From Chitinimonas sp036961565 (lineage in GTDB: Bacteria > Pseudomonadota > Gammaproteobacteria > Burkholderiales > Chitinimonadaceae): DNA of 64,000 bases. The position numbers were made by a program, and so were the translations under genes. Shown here one piece after another: positions 26,751 through 35,290 of this stretch (positions within the stretch are counted from its first letter, which is position 1; each line of letters begins with the position of its first letter). Location: contig NZ_JBAMDD010000014.1 in the NCBI RefSeq assembly GCF_036961565.1, positions 47,031-111,030 on the forward strand, in the 5' to 3' direction. The notes beneath the pieces are model-generated. The model saw nothing but the letters and a program-made list of their open reading frames with translations, did no database searches and was not told the origin of the DNA.

Positions 26751-27656
26751 TCAGAACCCAGCTTCGACCAGTTGCTCGCGCGTCAGCAGAAAGACAAAAC
26801 CATCGCCGCTGCTGGTGGGCAGCCAGTGGAACGCCAGTGCCGGGTACTGCGGCTCCAGCGCTTCGCGATTGTGGCCCATCTCCACCACCAGCACGCCGTG
26901 CGGGTTGAGCAGGTGGCTGGCGTTTTCGATGATGGCGCGGGTGGCGTCCAGGCCGTCTTCGCCGCTGCCCAGCGCCAACTCGGGCTCATGCAGGTATTCA
27001 TCGGGCAAGGCTGCTACCGATGGGGCATCGACATAGGGTGGGTTGGAGACGATCAAGTCGTATGTATCGCCCTCGACGGCCGTGAACAGGTCGGATTCAA
27101 GCAGGCGCACGCGGTCTTGCAGGCCATACTGCTCGACATTGATGGCGGCCACCTCCAGCGCCTCGGTGGACAGGTCCACGCCATCCACCTCGGCATCGGG
27201 GTAGTGCTCGGCCAGCAGGATGGCCAGGCAGCCGGAGCCGGTGCAGAGATCCAGGGCACGGTGGACCAGCTCGGGATATTCGATCCACGGTTCCAGCGCG
27301 TGGGGCAGCAACTCCGCTATAAAGGAGCGTGGCACGATGACCCGTTCATCCACATAGAAGCGGTAATCGCCCAGCCAAGCCTCCTGGGTGAGGTAGGCCG
27401 CCGGTTTGCGGGTGGTGACGCGTGCCTCGATCTGCTGCAGTACGGCGTCTATCTCCGTCGGCAGCAGGCGGGCATCCAGATAGGGATCGAGCTGGTGCAG
27501 GGGCAGGTGCAGGGTATGCAGGGTCAGGTAGGCCGCCTCATCCCAGGCCGTGGCATTGCCGTGACCAAAGAACAGCTCGGCCTCCTGAAAGCGCGATACG
27601 GCAAAGCGCAGCAGGTCTCTAACGGTGTGCAGATGGGCGCGGGCGGCGTCGTACAT
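26751..27656 (-). CDS. prmB: 50S ribosomal protein L3 glutamine methyltransferase PrmB
   Basis: SAM-dependent N5-glutamine methyltransferase for ribosomal protein L3. The 301-residue product has a helical N-domain, a SAM-binding motif LDLCTGSGCLAILLA, and the catalytic NPPY of SNPPYVDAPSV. The PrmB subfamily is supported over PrmC by the N-terminal sequence (FFGHGNATAWDEA, YLTQEAWLG) and the PRS block ERVIVPRSFIAEL. It is convergent with the MscS gene and divergent from rhlE. Confidence 0.93.
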   Translation of the reverse strand: MYDAARAHLHTVRDLLRFAVSRFQEAELFFGHGNATAWDEAAYLTLHTLHLPLHQLDPYLDARLLPTEIDAVLQQIEARVTTRKPAAYLTQEAWLGDYRFYVDERVIVPRSFIAELLPHALEPWIEYPELVHRALDLCTGSGCLAILLAEHYPDAEVDGVDLSTEALEVAAINVEQYGLQDRVRLLESDLFTAVEGDTYDLIVSNPPYVDAPSVAALPDEYLHEPELALGSGEDGLDATRAIIENASHLLNPHGVLVVEMGHNREALEPQYPALAFHWLPTSSGDGFVFLLTREQLVEAGF

Positions 27657-27859
27657 GGGCGGGCTTTGCAGTAGCGTAAAAGCCGCATTCTACGCGAGCC
27701 CAGGCAACAGATCGCGGCAAACCGGCTACCCAGGTCGGATTTTCCTTTGAAATGCGTGGCTTAGCGGTTTCATTGCGGCCATGACAGGCGTATAGTTCAG
27801 CCCTCACGGGCGTCCGAAGCATTCGGCCACCCGCTTTTGTCATTGGAGATTTATCCGCA

Positions 27860-29272
27860 ATGTCTTTCGACACCCTCGGCTTACATGCCGAGATTCTTCG
27901 CGCCGTACTCGATTCCGGCTATACCGACCCTACGCCGGTGCAGGCCCGTGCCATTCCTGTGGTGCTGAGTGGCCGCGACGTGATGGCGGGCGCCCAGACG
28001 GGTACCGGCAAGACGGCAGCCTTTACGCTGCCCCTGCTGCACAAACTGCAGCCCTACGCCAATACCAGCGCATCGCCGGCCCGGCACCCGGTACGCGCTT
28101 TGATACTCACGCCCACCCGCGAGCTGTGCGACCAGGTGTTCGAGAGCGTCACCACCTATGCCAAGTATCTGCCGCTGCGTGCCACCGCCGTGTTCGGCGG
28201 CGTGGATATGAAGCCACAGACCGAATCGCTGCGCCGTGGTTCCGAGATCGTGGTGGCCACGCCCGGTCGTCTGCTCGATCATGTGCAGGGCAAGTCCATC
28301 GATCTGTCGCAGGTTGAGATGCTGGTGCTGGACGAAGCCGACCGCATGCTGGATATGGGCTTTATCCTGGATATCCGCCGCATACTGAGCTTGCTGCCGG
28401 CACGCCGGCAGACGCTGCTGTTCTCGGCCACCTTTGCGCCCGAGATCAAGAAGCTGTCGGAAGACTTCATGCGCCAGCCCGAATTCATCGAGGTGGCGCG
28501 CCGCAATGCCGCCAATGAATCGGTAGAGCAGCATCTGCATGCCGTCGAGCCCGAGAAGAAGCGCCGTGTGCTTGCTCACCTGATACGCCATCACAATATG
28601 GGGCAGGTGATCGTCTTTACCCGCACCAAGTTGATGGCCGAGCGTTTGGCACGCGAGCTGAAGCGCGATGGCTTCAACTGCGAAGCCATCCACGGCGACC
28701 GCACCCAGCAATCGCGGCTGGAAACCATGGCCGCCTTCAAGGAAGGCACCCTGCGCGTCCTGGTGGCGACCGATGTGGCCGCCCGTGGCCTGGATATCTC
28801 GGAGTTGCCCTTTGTGGTGAACTTTGAAATGCCGACCAACCCGGAAGACTATGTCCACCGTATTGGCCGTACCGGCCGTGCGGGCGCCAGCGGCATTGCC
28901 ATCTCGCTGGTCGGGCCGGACGAAGAAAAATCGGCCGTGCTGATACGCAAGCTGACCAACAAGGCCATGGAAGTCACCCCCGTTCCCGGCCAGTTTTCCG
29001 CCAGCGAAACGCGTGAGCGGCCACCGCGGGAATACCGCGAAAGCCGCGAGCCCAGGGCCGAGCGCGAGCCGCGCACGCCGCGCGAAGGGGGGCGCCGCAG
29101 CGATATCATGCAGATAGAAACGCCGCTGGTAGAAGGCCGCAACCGCGAAACCCCTGCTGCACTGGGTGGACGTGTGGGTGGCGTAGGCCATACCCACTTC
29201 CATCGCGGGCCCAATGTGGTGCGCGAACTGCCGGCACTGCTGTTGCCACCGCGCTACGCTGTGCAGAAGTAA
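27860..29272 (+). CDS. rhlE: DEAD-box RNA helicase RhlE
   Basis: ATP-dependent RNA helicase acting in ribosome assembly or RNA decay. The 470-residue product carries the Q motif (TPVQARAIP), Walker A AQTGTGKT (45-52), PTRELCDQV, TPGRLLD, the DEAD box (158-161 in VLDEADRML), SATF and HRIGRTGRAG, followed by a low-complexity Arg/Glu-rich tail from about 400. GGAG precedes ATG 27860 at suitable spacing. The gene stop is embedded in a long palindromic element that begins at 29272. Confidence 0.94.
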   Translation: MSFDTLGLHAEILRAVLDSGYTDPTPVQARAIPVVLSGRDVMAGAQTGTGKTAAFTLPLLHKLQPYANTSASPARHPVRALILTPTRELCDQVFESVTTYAKYLPLRATAVFGGVDMKPQTESLRRGSEIVVATPGRLLDHVQGKSIDLSQVEMLVLDEADRMLDMGFILDIRRILSLLPARRQTLLFSATFAPEIKKLSEDFMRQPEFIEVARRNAANESVEQHLHAVEPEKKRRVLAHLIRHHNMGQVIVFTRTKLMAERLARELKRDGFNCEAIHGDRTQQSRLETMAAFKEGTLRVLVATDVAARGLDISELPFVVNFEMPTNPEDYVHRIGRTGRAGASGIAISLVGPDEEKSAVLIRKLTNKAMEVTPVPGQFSASETRERPPREYRESREPRAEREPRTPREGGRRSDIMQIETPLVEGRNRETPAALGGRVGGVGHTHFHRGPNVVRELPALLLPPRYAVQK

Positions 29273-29479
29273 GAGCCTGTTCACGATCTTTTCGCCCCGT
29301 CGTTCCGGTCGCTGCCGGCAATGCCCGGAACCGAACCGGAACCCGTAGGGCTGGACCGGAAAAGGGTCGTGTACTGCGTTGGACTCCTTGGTAATAACCG
29401 GTTATTGCCTGCGTCGCCCGCCTTGTACCTGACCCTTTTCCGGTCCAGCGACGGGGTGAAAAGATCGTGAACACGCTCT
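29272..29479. repeat. Long palindromic intergenic element
   Basis: A 31-base left arm (29272-29302) matches the reverse complement of the right arm (29449-29479) with only two mismatches, and an inner pair (29351-29368 and 29431-29448) is a perfect 18-bp match. A short palindrome AATAACCGGTTATT lies near the middle. The left arm shares AGAGCCTGTTCA and TCTTTTCGCC with a second site at 50779-50808. It starts at the rhlE stop. It resembles a non-autonomous mobile or cruciform repeat. Confidence 0.7.
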
Positions 29480-29498
29480 AAGCCTGTTGTACCCAACT

Positions 29499-29527
29499 GG
29501 GGCGCCGAAATGGCGCCCCTGGTTTTT
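29499..29527 (+). terminator. Rho-independent terminator
   Basis: Perfect 8-bp stem GGGGCGCC/GGCGCCCC with loop GAAAT followed by TGGTTTTT. It probably ends the rhlE transcript after the palindrome. Confidence 0.85.
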
Positions 29528-29585
29528 CTGGCGGCTGGCAGCGGGTAGACTACGTGTGGATAAAGACCTTCTTGGCCCCCACCCC

Positions 29586-30035
29586 ATGATTCGAGATTGG
29601 CACGCCCTGCTGCACAGCTCCATCCCCCTGGCCACCGCCATGCAGGTGAACGTCACGCCGCTCGCTGATGGCCGCCAGCAACTGCACGTACCGCTGGCGC
29701 CCAATGTCAACGACAAGGGCACCGGCTTTGGCGGCAGCGTGGCAGCGCTCGCTACACTGGCAGGCTGGGTGGAGACCCAGCGGCAGCTGGATAGGGCAGG
29801 CGTGACCGAGCCGGTCGATATCATGGTGCAGCGGGGCGAAACCCACTACCTATTGCCTATTACCGCAGATTTTTCTGCCGAAGCGCAACTGCCCGATACG
29901 GCCGAACTGGAACGCTTCCAGCGCATGTACGCCCGCAAGGGGCTGGCACGCCTGGCAGTAGGTGTGGTGCTGCACTGCAATGGCGCGCTGGTGGCCCGCT
30001 ATGAGGGCGAATACGTGGCACGCAGGGCTGGGTAA
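29586..30035 (+). CDS. YiiD C-terminal-type thioesterase
   Basis: A 149-residue hotdog-fold protein resembling the putative thioesterase domain at the C-terminus of YiiD: blocks ATAMQVNVTPLADG, FGGSVAALATLAGW and NGALVARYEGEYVA are typical of that family. ATG 29586 is used because the conserved domain begins immediately; the frame runs open upstream. Substrate unknown. It is followed by repeat-rich intergenic DNA. Confidence 0.8.
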   Translation: MIRDWHALLHSSIPLATAMQVNVTPLADGRQQLHVPLAPNVNDKGTGFGGSVAALATLAGWVETQRQLDRAGVTEPVDIMVQRGETHYLLPITADFSAEAQLPDTAELERFQRMYARKGLARLAVGVVLHCNGALVARYEGEYVARRAG

Positions 30036-30203
30036 TGAGCAGGGGCTGGCCAACAAGATAACCGGCGTCGTGGCGAGCCCGGTCTGGTGTGGTACTTGTA
30101 CAGATAACTTCAGCGGCACTTCTAGCAGATAGCACAGTCCTATTTCATGGCTAGGGCTTGTTTTCTCCTTGCAACTGCTTGCAAGGGAAGCGATGCCCGA
30201 ATT

Positions 30204-30261
30204 GGCGCCGCCATCGTGGGCTTTCTGCCCAACTCCCTTTCGAAAGATCGATGGCGGCGCC
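30204..30261. repeat. Inverted repeat GGCGCCGCCATCG
   Basis: A perfect 13-bp inverted repeat, GGCGCCGCCATCG at 30204-30216 and CGATGGCGGCGCC at 30249-30261, with a 32-base loop that itself contains GGGC/GCCC. No T tract follows. It lies 40 bases left of the CRISPR-like repeat. Confidence 0.65.
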
Positions 30262-30300
30262 ATGTGCCAACTGAGCAAAATCTAGAAATGGCCCGTGAAC

Positions 30301-30330
30301 CGGTTCATCCCCCACATGCGTGGGGAATAC
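30301..30330 (-). CRISPR. Solitary type I-E-like CRISPR repeat
   Basis: One 30-base unit begins CGGTTCATC, has a perfect CCCCAC-ATGC-GTGGGG stem and ends AATAC. On the minus strand this closely matches the type I-E repeat consensus (GTGTTCCCC ... GGGGATGAACCG) with one substitution and one inserted G. A truncated match CGGTTCA occurs at 30362, 61 bases on, the spacing expected for one 31-base spacer. No further repeat and no cas genes are visible in the window. It is best read as a degenerate array remnant. Confidence 0.5.
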
Positions 30331-30451
30331 AGGATCAGTGAAGCCCCGGTCTAAGCCGGGACGGTTCAAAGTTACCCAGTACGCTGCTTCTTTCTGCTTT
30401 GCGGGGTATGTCTATTACTCAAAGGGCTGCGATGTGCGGCCCATGCTTACT

Positions 30452-30685
30452 TTAGGGCTGCGAGACCGCCATCACTATAGCCGCGCGCTCCAGCTCGGCG
30501 CTGGAGGCGGCAAGATTGCCCATGGACATCGGCGCAAATCCTGCCATGGCACCGATCAGCATATCCAATTGTTGCTCGGCTACCGGCGCTGGGCTGGCCG
30601 GATCGCTGCCGTCACCGGTCGCCGTGCTATTGGTAGCCGGGGGCGGTGGGAGTTCTTCGCTGCGTCTATTGATAACCTGTGGCAT
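30452..30685 (-). CDS. Possible small protein, 77 residues
   Basis: A short minus-strand open frame starting MPQVINRRSEE with a proline-rich segment (ELPPPPAT) then an amphipathic C-terminal half (QQLDMLIGAMAGFAPMSMG). No ribosome-binding site is clear and I recognise no family. It is listed because the composition is not that of an obvious shadow and no other gene covers this stretch. Could be spurious. Confidence 0.35.
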   Translation of the reverse strand: MPQVINRRSEELPPPPATNSTATGDGSDPASPAPVAEQQLDMLIGAMAGFAPMSMGNLAASSAELERAAIVMAVSQP

Positions 30686-30753
30686 CGTTGTACTCGTATG
30701 AATGGGATCAAGTTGGGCGCACGGGCGCGAGCGAGCCCAGGATAGCCGACCGT

Positions 30754-30790
30754 GTGCCACGAGCAAAACCCTGCTGATGTTGCTGTGCAA
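30754..30790 (+). repeat. Half copy of the ~110-bp palindromic repeat
   Basis: Contains GTGCCACGAGCAAAACCCTG and then TGTTGCTGTGCAA, matching the left half of the repeat at 36503-36614 (GTGCCACTAGCAAAACCCTG). The right half is not recognisable here, so this copy is truncated or decayed. Confidence 0.55.
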
Positions 30791-30926
30791 ATATGGAGCG
30801 GGTAAGGCTACCGGCTTAGTCGCGAAAGCGAGCATGACGGGTTTGCATGGCCAGGTACCAGAAGTGCCGGAGGCCAAGAAAAAGCCCACCGCGTACGGTG
30901 GGCTCTTCGTCACACGGTAGTGCGTA

Positions 30927-32402
30927 TTACTTGACGAACAAGGTGGTAGCCAGCCAGAACAAACCGGCCGACAGGCAGATGGACACAGGCAGCGTCAGCA
31001 CCCAGGCGATCAGGATGTTGCGCACCGTGCCGCCTTGCAGGCCGGAGCGGTTCGCCACCATGGTGCCAGCCACCCCGGATGACAGCACATGGGTGGTAGA
31101 GACGGGCAGGCTGAACACATTGGCCATGCCGATAGCAATCACGGCGATGATCTGGGCGCTCATACCCTGGGCATAGGTCATGCCCTGGCGACCGATCTTC
31201 TCACCCACTGTTTCAACCACGCGCTTCCAGCCCACCATGGTGCCTATGCCCAGAGCCAGGGCGACTGCCACGATAACCCAGACAGGGGCGTACTCGGTGG
31301 TGGTGGTCAGATCCTTGCGCAGCTTGGCCAGATCGTTCTTTTCGTCACTGCTGAGGCCGGGCAGCTTGGAGATCTTCTTGGCAGTATCGTCCAGGCACAG
31401 TAGGTAGCGGCGAACCTGCGAACGGGTCTCTGGGGCCAGCTCGTCATAGCTGCGCACTGTGCCGATGATGGTCAGCAGGCTGCCTATGGTCTGCTGGGTG
31501 GCGGCGGGTTCGCACTTGAACTTGGCCGGCATTTCGCTGCCATTGACCTGGCCGGCGCTGATACGCTGGGTCAGCCGGGTTTCATTGGCCTGGTAGAACT
31601 TCTGCAGGTAGACGGCGGCTTCGCGGGTACGTTCTATCTCATACTTGGTACTGCCCACGTCCAGCGAGAAGTGTGCCGGGACGATGCCGATCAGTACCAG
31701 CATCATCAGGCCGATGCCTTTCTGGCCATCGTTGGAGCCGTGTACAAAACTGACGCCCATAGCCGACAGCACCAGGGTGAGGCGGCTCCAGAACGGAGGA
31801 TGCTTCTTGCCGTCCACCATCTTGCGGGTGTCGGGCGTCTTGTGCATCTTGGATCGAGGCAGGAATTTCAGGAAGCCTAGCAGCAGGAGCGCTGCCAGGA
31901 GAAAGCCGGCAGTCGGTGACAGCACCAGCGAGATGGCGATATCTATGGCCTTCTTCCAGTTAATGCCCTCGGCCAAGGGGATGCCCGAGATCAGGGCGTT
32001 GGCCATGCCGACGCCCAGCAAGGAACCGATCAGTGTATGCGAGCTGGATGCCGGGATGCCGAAGTACCAGGTGCCCAGGTTCCAGATGATGGCGGCGCTC
32101 AGCAGCGAGAACACCATGGCGAGACCCTGGCCGGTGTTCACATTGATCAGCAGGTCTACCGGCAGCAGGTGCACGATGGCATAGGCCACGCCCACACCGC
32201 CCAGCAGCACGCCAAGGAAGTTGAAGATGCCGGACATGACCACCGCCTGCTTGGGCGGCATGGCCTTGGTATAGATGACGGTGGCGACGGCGTTGGCTGT
32301 GTCGTGGAAGCCATTGATGAACTCAAAGGCCATCACGAAGGCGAAGGCGAGTACCAGGCTAGCGGCTACCCAGAAATCCAGCCCTGTAAAGAAATCGAAC
32401 AT
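30927..32402 (-). CDS. PiT-family inorganic phosphate transporter
   Basis: Low-affinity phosphate permease of the inner membrane. The 491-residue protein has the PiT signature near the N-terminus (GFHDTANAVATVIYTKAMPP) and its repeat in the C-terminal half (GMANVFSLPVSTTHVLSSGV), separated by a hydrophilic helical insert (about 190-380) seen in some PiT members. Roughly ten hydrophobic segments are visible. The long upstream gap (32403-32815) should hold its promoter; no pho box is obvious. Confidence 0.92.
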   Translation of the reverse strand: MFDFFTGLDFWVAASLVLAFAFVMAFEFINGFHDTANAVATVIYTKAMPPKQAVVMSGIFNFLGVLLGGVGVAYAIVHLLPVDLLINVNTGQGLAMVFSLLSAAIIWNLGTWYFGIPASSSHTLIGSLLGVGMANALISGIPLAEGINWKKAIDIAISLVLSPTAGFLLAALLLLGFLKFLPRSKMHKTPDTRKMVDGKKHPPFWSRLTLVLSAMGVSFVHGSNDGQKGIGLMMLVLIGIVPAHFSLDVGSTKYEIERTREAAVYLQKFYQANETRLTQRISAGQVNGSEMPAKFKCEPAATQQTIGSLLTIIGTVRSYDELAPETRSQVRRYLLCLDDTAKKISKLPGLSSDEKNDLAKLRKDLTTTTEYAPVWVIVAVALALGIGTMVGWKRVVETVGEKIGRQGMTYAQGMSAQIIAVIAIGMANVFSLPVSTTHVLSSGVAGTMVANRSGLQGGTVRNILIAWVLTLPVSICLSAGLFWLATTLFVK

Positions 32403-32815
32403 GACTATTTGGTGACAATTTGATGACGGGCCGAATTATCGCAGGTATGGCCTTGTTCCGCTTAGCATACTCAAAGCGGGCACCGCGGGAGCGTGGGACA
32501 GGGGGCGCCGACGGGCTTGGTTGGGGCGCAGGGGGAGGCCGGTTCCTGATGCATGGGGCGTGACTAGTCCATATCCCTACGGCCGCTAGCAGTGGCGCCA
32601 TGTTGGCTGATCAGTACGTTTGAGGGGCTCGCGGCCCTCGCTGCAGCCCATCTGGGTGGCATGGGCCCCTACGCCTGTCCGGTCTGGCGGTATTTCATCC
32701 TGCGAATCCTGCGCCGTGTCGTGACCCGCTCGTTACGGCTGCCGGCCGGGCCTAATCTCTGGGGCATGGAGACCGGCCGGCTAGGCCAGTCTGGGGACAA
32801 GATCAGGAGAACAAG
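32403..32815. other. 413-bp intergenic region
   Basis: Separates the divergent PiT gene and a small membrane-protein gene. It must contain both promoters. Reading both strands I see no credible gene, RNA or terminator; the only clear signal is the AGGAGA ribosome-binding site at its right end. Confidence 0.6.
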
Positions 32816-33226
32816 ATGAGCGCAGCAACCATGCAGTTTGATAACGATGCCGATGCAGCCAGCGTGCCACCTGCCAAGAAGCGCGGCAAGATGCGCCTGG
32901 TGATGTTGCTGGCGCTGCTGTGTGTGGTATTGAGCGCGGCCATACTGGCCTTGGGGGCGAGCGGCAATACCCAATTCAGCATGGATATCAACGGAGAGCC
33001 CCTGGGGGGCGTGGCTGCGGTCTCGCTGGGGGTGCTGGGTGTCATCGTGGGTGCCCTGGCGGTGGCCTTCGCCATTGTGGCTGCCCTGGTGGTGGTGGCG
33101 GGCGCGACCGTGGTGGCGGTGCTGGCCGTGGCCGTTGCGCTGGGGGCAGTGTTGCTGGCTTTCTCGCCCTTGTGGCTGCCGGTGGTGGCGGTGGTGATGT
33201 TTGCGATCTGGAATGCGCGCCGCTGA
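32816..33226 (+). CDS. Hypothetical Ala/Val/Gly-rich membrane protein
   Basis: A 136-residue protein with a short cytoplasmic N-terminus (acidic then KKRGK), a first membrane segment at about 27-47 and a continuous hydrophobic region from about 62 to 130, likely two or three further helices. AGGAGAACAAG precedes ATG 32816, a good ribosome-binding site. I recognise no family. A terminator follows directly. Confidence 0.7.
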   Translation: MSAATMQFDNDADAASVPPAKKRGKMRLVMLLALLCVVLSAAILALGASGNTQFSMDINGEPLGGVAAVSLGVLGVIVGALAVAFAIVAALVVVAGATVVAVLAVAVALGAVLLAFSPLWLPVVAVVMFAIWNARR

Positions 33227-33239
33227 GGGGATGGGTGGT

Positions 33240-33278
33240 CAGCAAAAAGGCCAGTTTGATGGACTGGCCTTTTTGCTG
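33240..33278. terminator. Bidirectional terminator
   Basis: A perfect 16-bp stem from CAGCAAAAAGGCCAGT to ACTGGCCTTTTTGCTG with loop TTGATGG, between convergent genes; T tracts occur in both directions. Confidence 0.92.
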
Positions 33279-33293
33279 CTGGGCTAGCGTCGA

Positions 33294-33647
33294 TCAGCGT
33301 CCCGTGCCGTAGAGCATGGTGCGCCAGCCGAATAGCTCGTCTGCCTGGGCTTGGCGTGGCTGCATGGCTTGTTCGCGCTGGGCCAGCTGGCGTTCGCGCT
33401 CGGCCAGCAGGCGCTCCTGCTCACGCAGGGCGGCCTGCACTTCGGCCAGGGCGCCGGTGCGGGCCATGGCATCGGCCAGGGCGGCCTGCCAGCCTGGGTT
33501 GGTGGCAGCCTGCAGGGCTGGTTGGCGTGAAGGATGGTCTGCGGCCGTGGCGGGCGGCAGTTCGCTGGCGGCGATGCTGCGGCCATAGTGGCTTTGCACC
33601 CGCTCCTGCATATTGCTGCCTTCGCCTATTTTGCGCACCACCAACAC
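33294..33647 (-). CDS. Hypothetical coiled-coil protein, 117 residues
   Basis: Starts at GTG 33647, which has AAAGGAG six bases upstream, better than the in-frame ATG at 33611. The C-terminal half is a Glu/Arg/Gln-rich heptad-like helix (about 65-100, with AALREQERLLAERERQLAQ), predicted coiled coil, ending FGWRTMLYGTGR. No family recognised and no signal peptide. It is convergent with the small membrane protein. Confidence 0.6.
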   Translation of the reverse strand: MLVVRKIGEGSNMQERVQSHYGRSIAASELPPATAADHPSRQPALQAATNPGWQAALADAMARTGALAEVQAALREQERLLAERERQLAQREQAMQPRQAQADELFGWRTMLYGTGR

Positions 33648-33832
33648 GTCGCGCTCCTTTGCCTGTTGATAACCGGTTGTGCCGGCCCATACTGTGCAGC
33701 GATAAAGTGCTGCCTGCTGAGTGACTTATCGGAAACTGGCTGGAAAACTTTAGCGCGATTGCCTGTGGGGGCATGACGCGGTCGCGCCGCTTGCGTATCC
33801 TGAGCCTGGATACAACAGGAAAGGCCTATGCC

Positions 33833-34162
33833 ATGAAGCACTACAAGCTGGACAAGAGCCAAATCCGTGACCTCGCAGTGGGCTATGGCCTGGCCATGGT
33901 GACGGACATGATTACGGTAGAGGGATACCCGGTTGGCTATATGTACCGTGATGAGCCGGAGGATGAGCACGACAGCGGCTGGCGTTTTTTTGCCGGCAAT
34001 GAGAGCGATGCCTATATCGATAATCCCAAGAATTTCAGCCTGCTCGATGTCAACGTGATCGCTAACTACGACGAGACCATCATCCCCTTGCTGGCTTCGC
34101 CGGCCGGCGCCGCTTTCGACAAAGGTGATGAGGGCGATACTTTCTATGATGTGAGCGAATAG
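33833..34162 (+). CDS. DUF2185 family protein (Imm33-like)
   Basis: A 109-residue protein that is almost entirely a DUF2185 domain: GYPVGYMYRDEPEDEHDSGWRFF, then NPKNFSLLDVNVIANYD and IIPLLASPAGAAF. Relatives are annotated as Imm33-like immunity proteins, but many DUF2185 proteins are encoded alone and no toxin gene is visible here. ATG 33833 begins MKHYKLDKSQIRD; an AGGAAAGG lies upstream. Role unknown. Confidence 0.82.
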   Translation: MKHYKLDKSQIRDLAVGYGLAMVTDMITVEGYPVGYMYRDEPEDEHDSGWRFFAGNESDAYIDNPKNFSLLDVNVIANYDETIIPLLASPAGAAFDKGDEGDTFYDVSE

Positions 34163-34240
34163 CCCCCTTACGCGCATCGTGCTGCCGGCCCAGGCCGGCG
34201 CATGCGAAAATGCGGCTCGCTACAGAACTGAGCCGCCCGC

Positions 34241-35248
34241 ATGACCCTACTCCAGCACACCATCACTGACCTGATCGTCCACAAGCTCAACAAGGAGCCC
34301 CACGGCCCTGCCAGTGTGGCCTTGCGCCATGCGACCGTGCCAGTGACGGAATCGGTGCAGCGCCTGGTTGATCACCTCTGCCAGCACTATGCCGAGCGAC
34401 CGGGCAAGGGCTATGGGCGTTTTGAGGATGATGAAGACAACTTCCCCATGGCGCGTTTCGTGCGCCAGCATGTGGTGGAGCACAGCCTCGATTTTGTCGG
34501 CCTTTCGCACCTGATGATGCAGCACCTGCAGGTGCGGGCAGACCAGGAACAACTGGCAAGCGGGGGGTATGTCCTGATTGCCCGCATCAACAACAGTATC
34601 TCGGACTGCCTGCTGGTGGTGCTGATCACTGAGGCGGTAGGCTCGGCCATTACCGACGGGCTGGAGATTGTCGACAATATCCATCTGGACCTTGCCAACG
34701 TACGGGTGGCAGGGCGGGTGGACATGACAGCCTGGCTACGCGGGGCGGAGCGCTATATCAGTTTTCTGAAAGGGCGCGGCGACGTGGCCCAGTACTTCAA
34801 GCTGTTTCTGGGCTGCAACGATGTGGTTATCGCCTTGAAGGAGACCCAGAAGCTGGTGCTGGGCCTGAACCAGTTTGCCGATGCGCAGAAGCTTGAACCT
34901 ACGGTACGCGACCAGTTGATGGAGCGGGCCCACGGTTACCTGGATGAGCTGGGTGGGCAGAGTGAGCCGGTCAGCCTGGATGTGATCGCGCAGCAGGTTT
35001 GGCCAGACGCCCCCGAACGTTTGCGCGATACCCTGGGTGGCGAGGCGCTGGAGCTGGCCAGTGGCTTTGTGCCGGATCGACGGGCCATCAAGCCCCTGGT
35101 GCGCTTCAAGGCCAATGCACCCAAGTGGAAGATAGAATTCGACCGTAGCAGCCTGCGCTCGGGTGCCGTGATCTACGACAAGAAGACCGATACCTTGGTG
35201 CTCTATGATATTCCCGAGCAGCTCAAGCGCGCGCTGCTGGAGGAATAG
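34241..35248 (+). CDS. ndpA: Nucleoid-associated protein NdpA/YejK
   Basis: A 335-residue member of the 37-kDa nucleoid-associated protein family, found with the chromosome in E. coli (YejK) but of uncertain function. Blocks HTITDLIVHKLNKEPHGPA, YGRFEDDEDNFPM, GGYVLIARINNS and VALKETQKLVLGLNQF fit the family throughout and length is typical. It follows the DUF2185 gene by 78 bases in the same direction and converges on the BLUF gene. Confidence 0.92.
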   Translation: MTLLQHTITDLIVHKLNKEPHGPASVALRHATVPVTESVQRLVDHLCQHYAERPGKGYGRFEDDEDNFPMARFVRQHVVEHSLDFVGLSHLMMQHLQVRADQEQLASGGYVLIARINNSISDCLLVVLITEAVGSAITDGLEIVDNIHLDLANVRVAGRVDMTAWLRGAERYISFLKGRGDVAQYFKLFLGCNDVVIALKETQKLVLGLNQFADAQKLEPTVRDQLMERAHGYLDELGGQSEPVSLDVIAQQVWPDAPERLRDTLGGEALELASGFVPDRRAIKPLVRFKANAPKWKIEFDRSSLRSGAVIYDKKTDTLVLYDIPEQLKRALLEE

Positions 35249-35290
35249 GCACTGCTGGCCGGCAGTGCCTTGATTCCGGTTGCTCTTCGC

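Larger units (their letters stand above)
30036..30451. other. Non-coding stretch with inverted repeat and CRISPR-like repeat
   Basis: No convincing gene is seen. It holds the long inverted repeat at 30204-30261, a single CRISPR-like repeat at 30301-30330, and a CCCGG/CCGGG hairpin region near 30344-30360. Confidence 0.6.

Noticed and set aside
30301..30420. A CRISPR array
   Set aside because: Only one convincing repeat and a seven-base partial match are present and no cas genes are visible, so it is reported as a solitary repeat, not an array.
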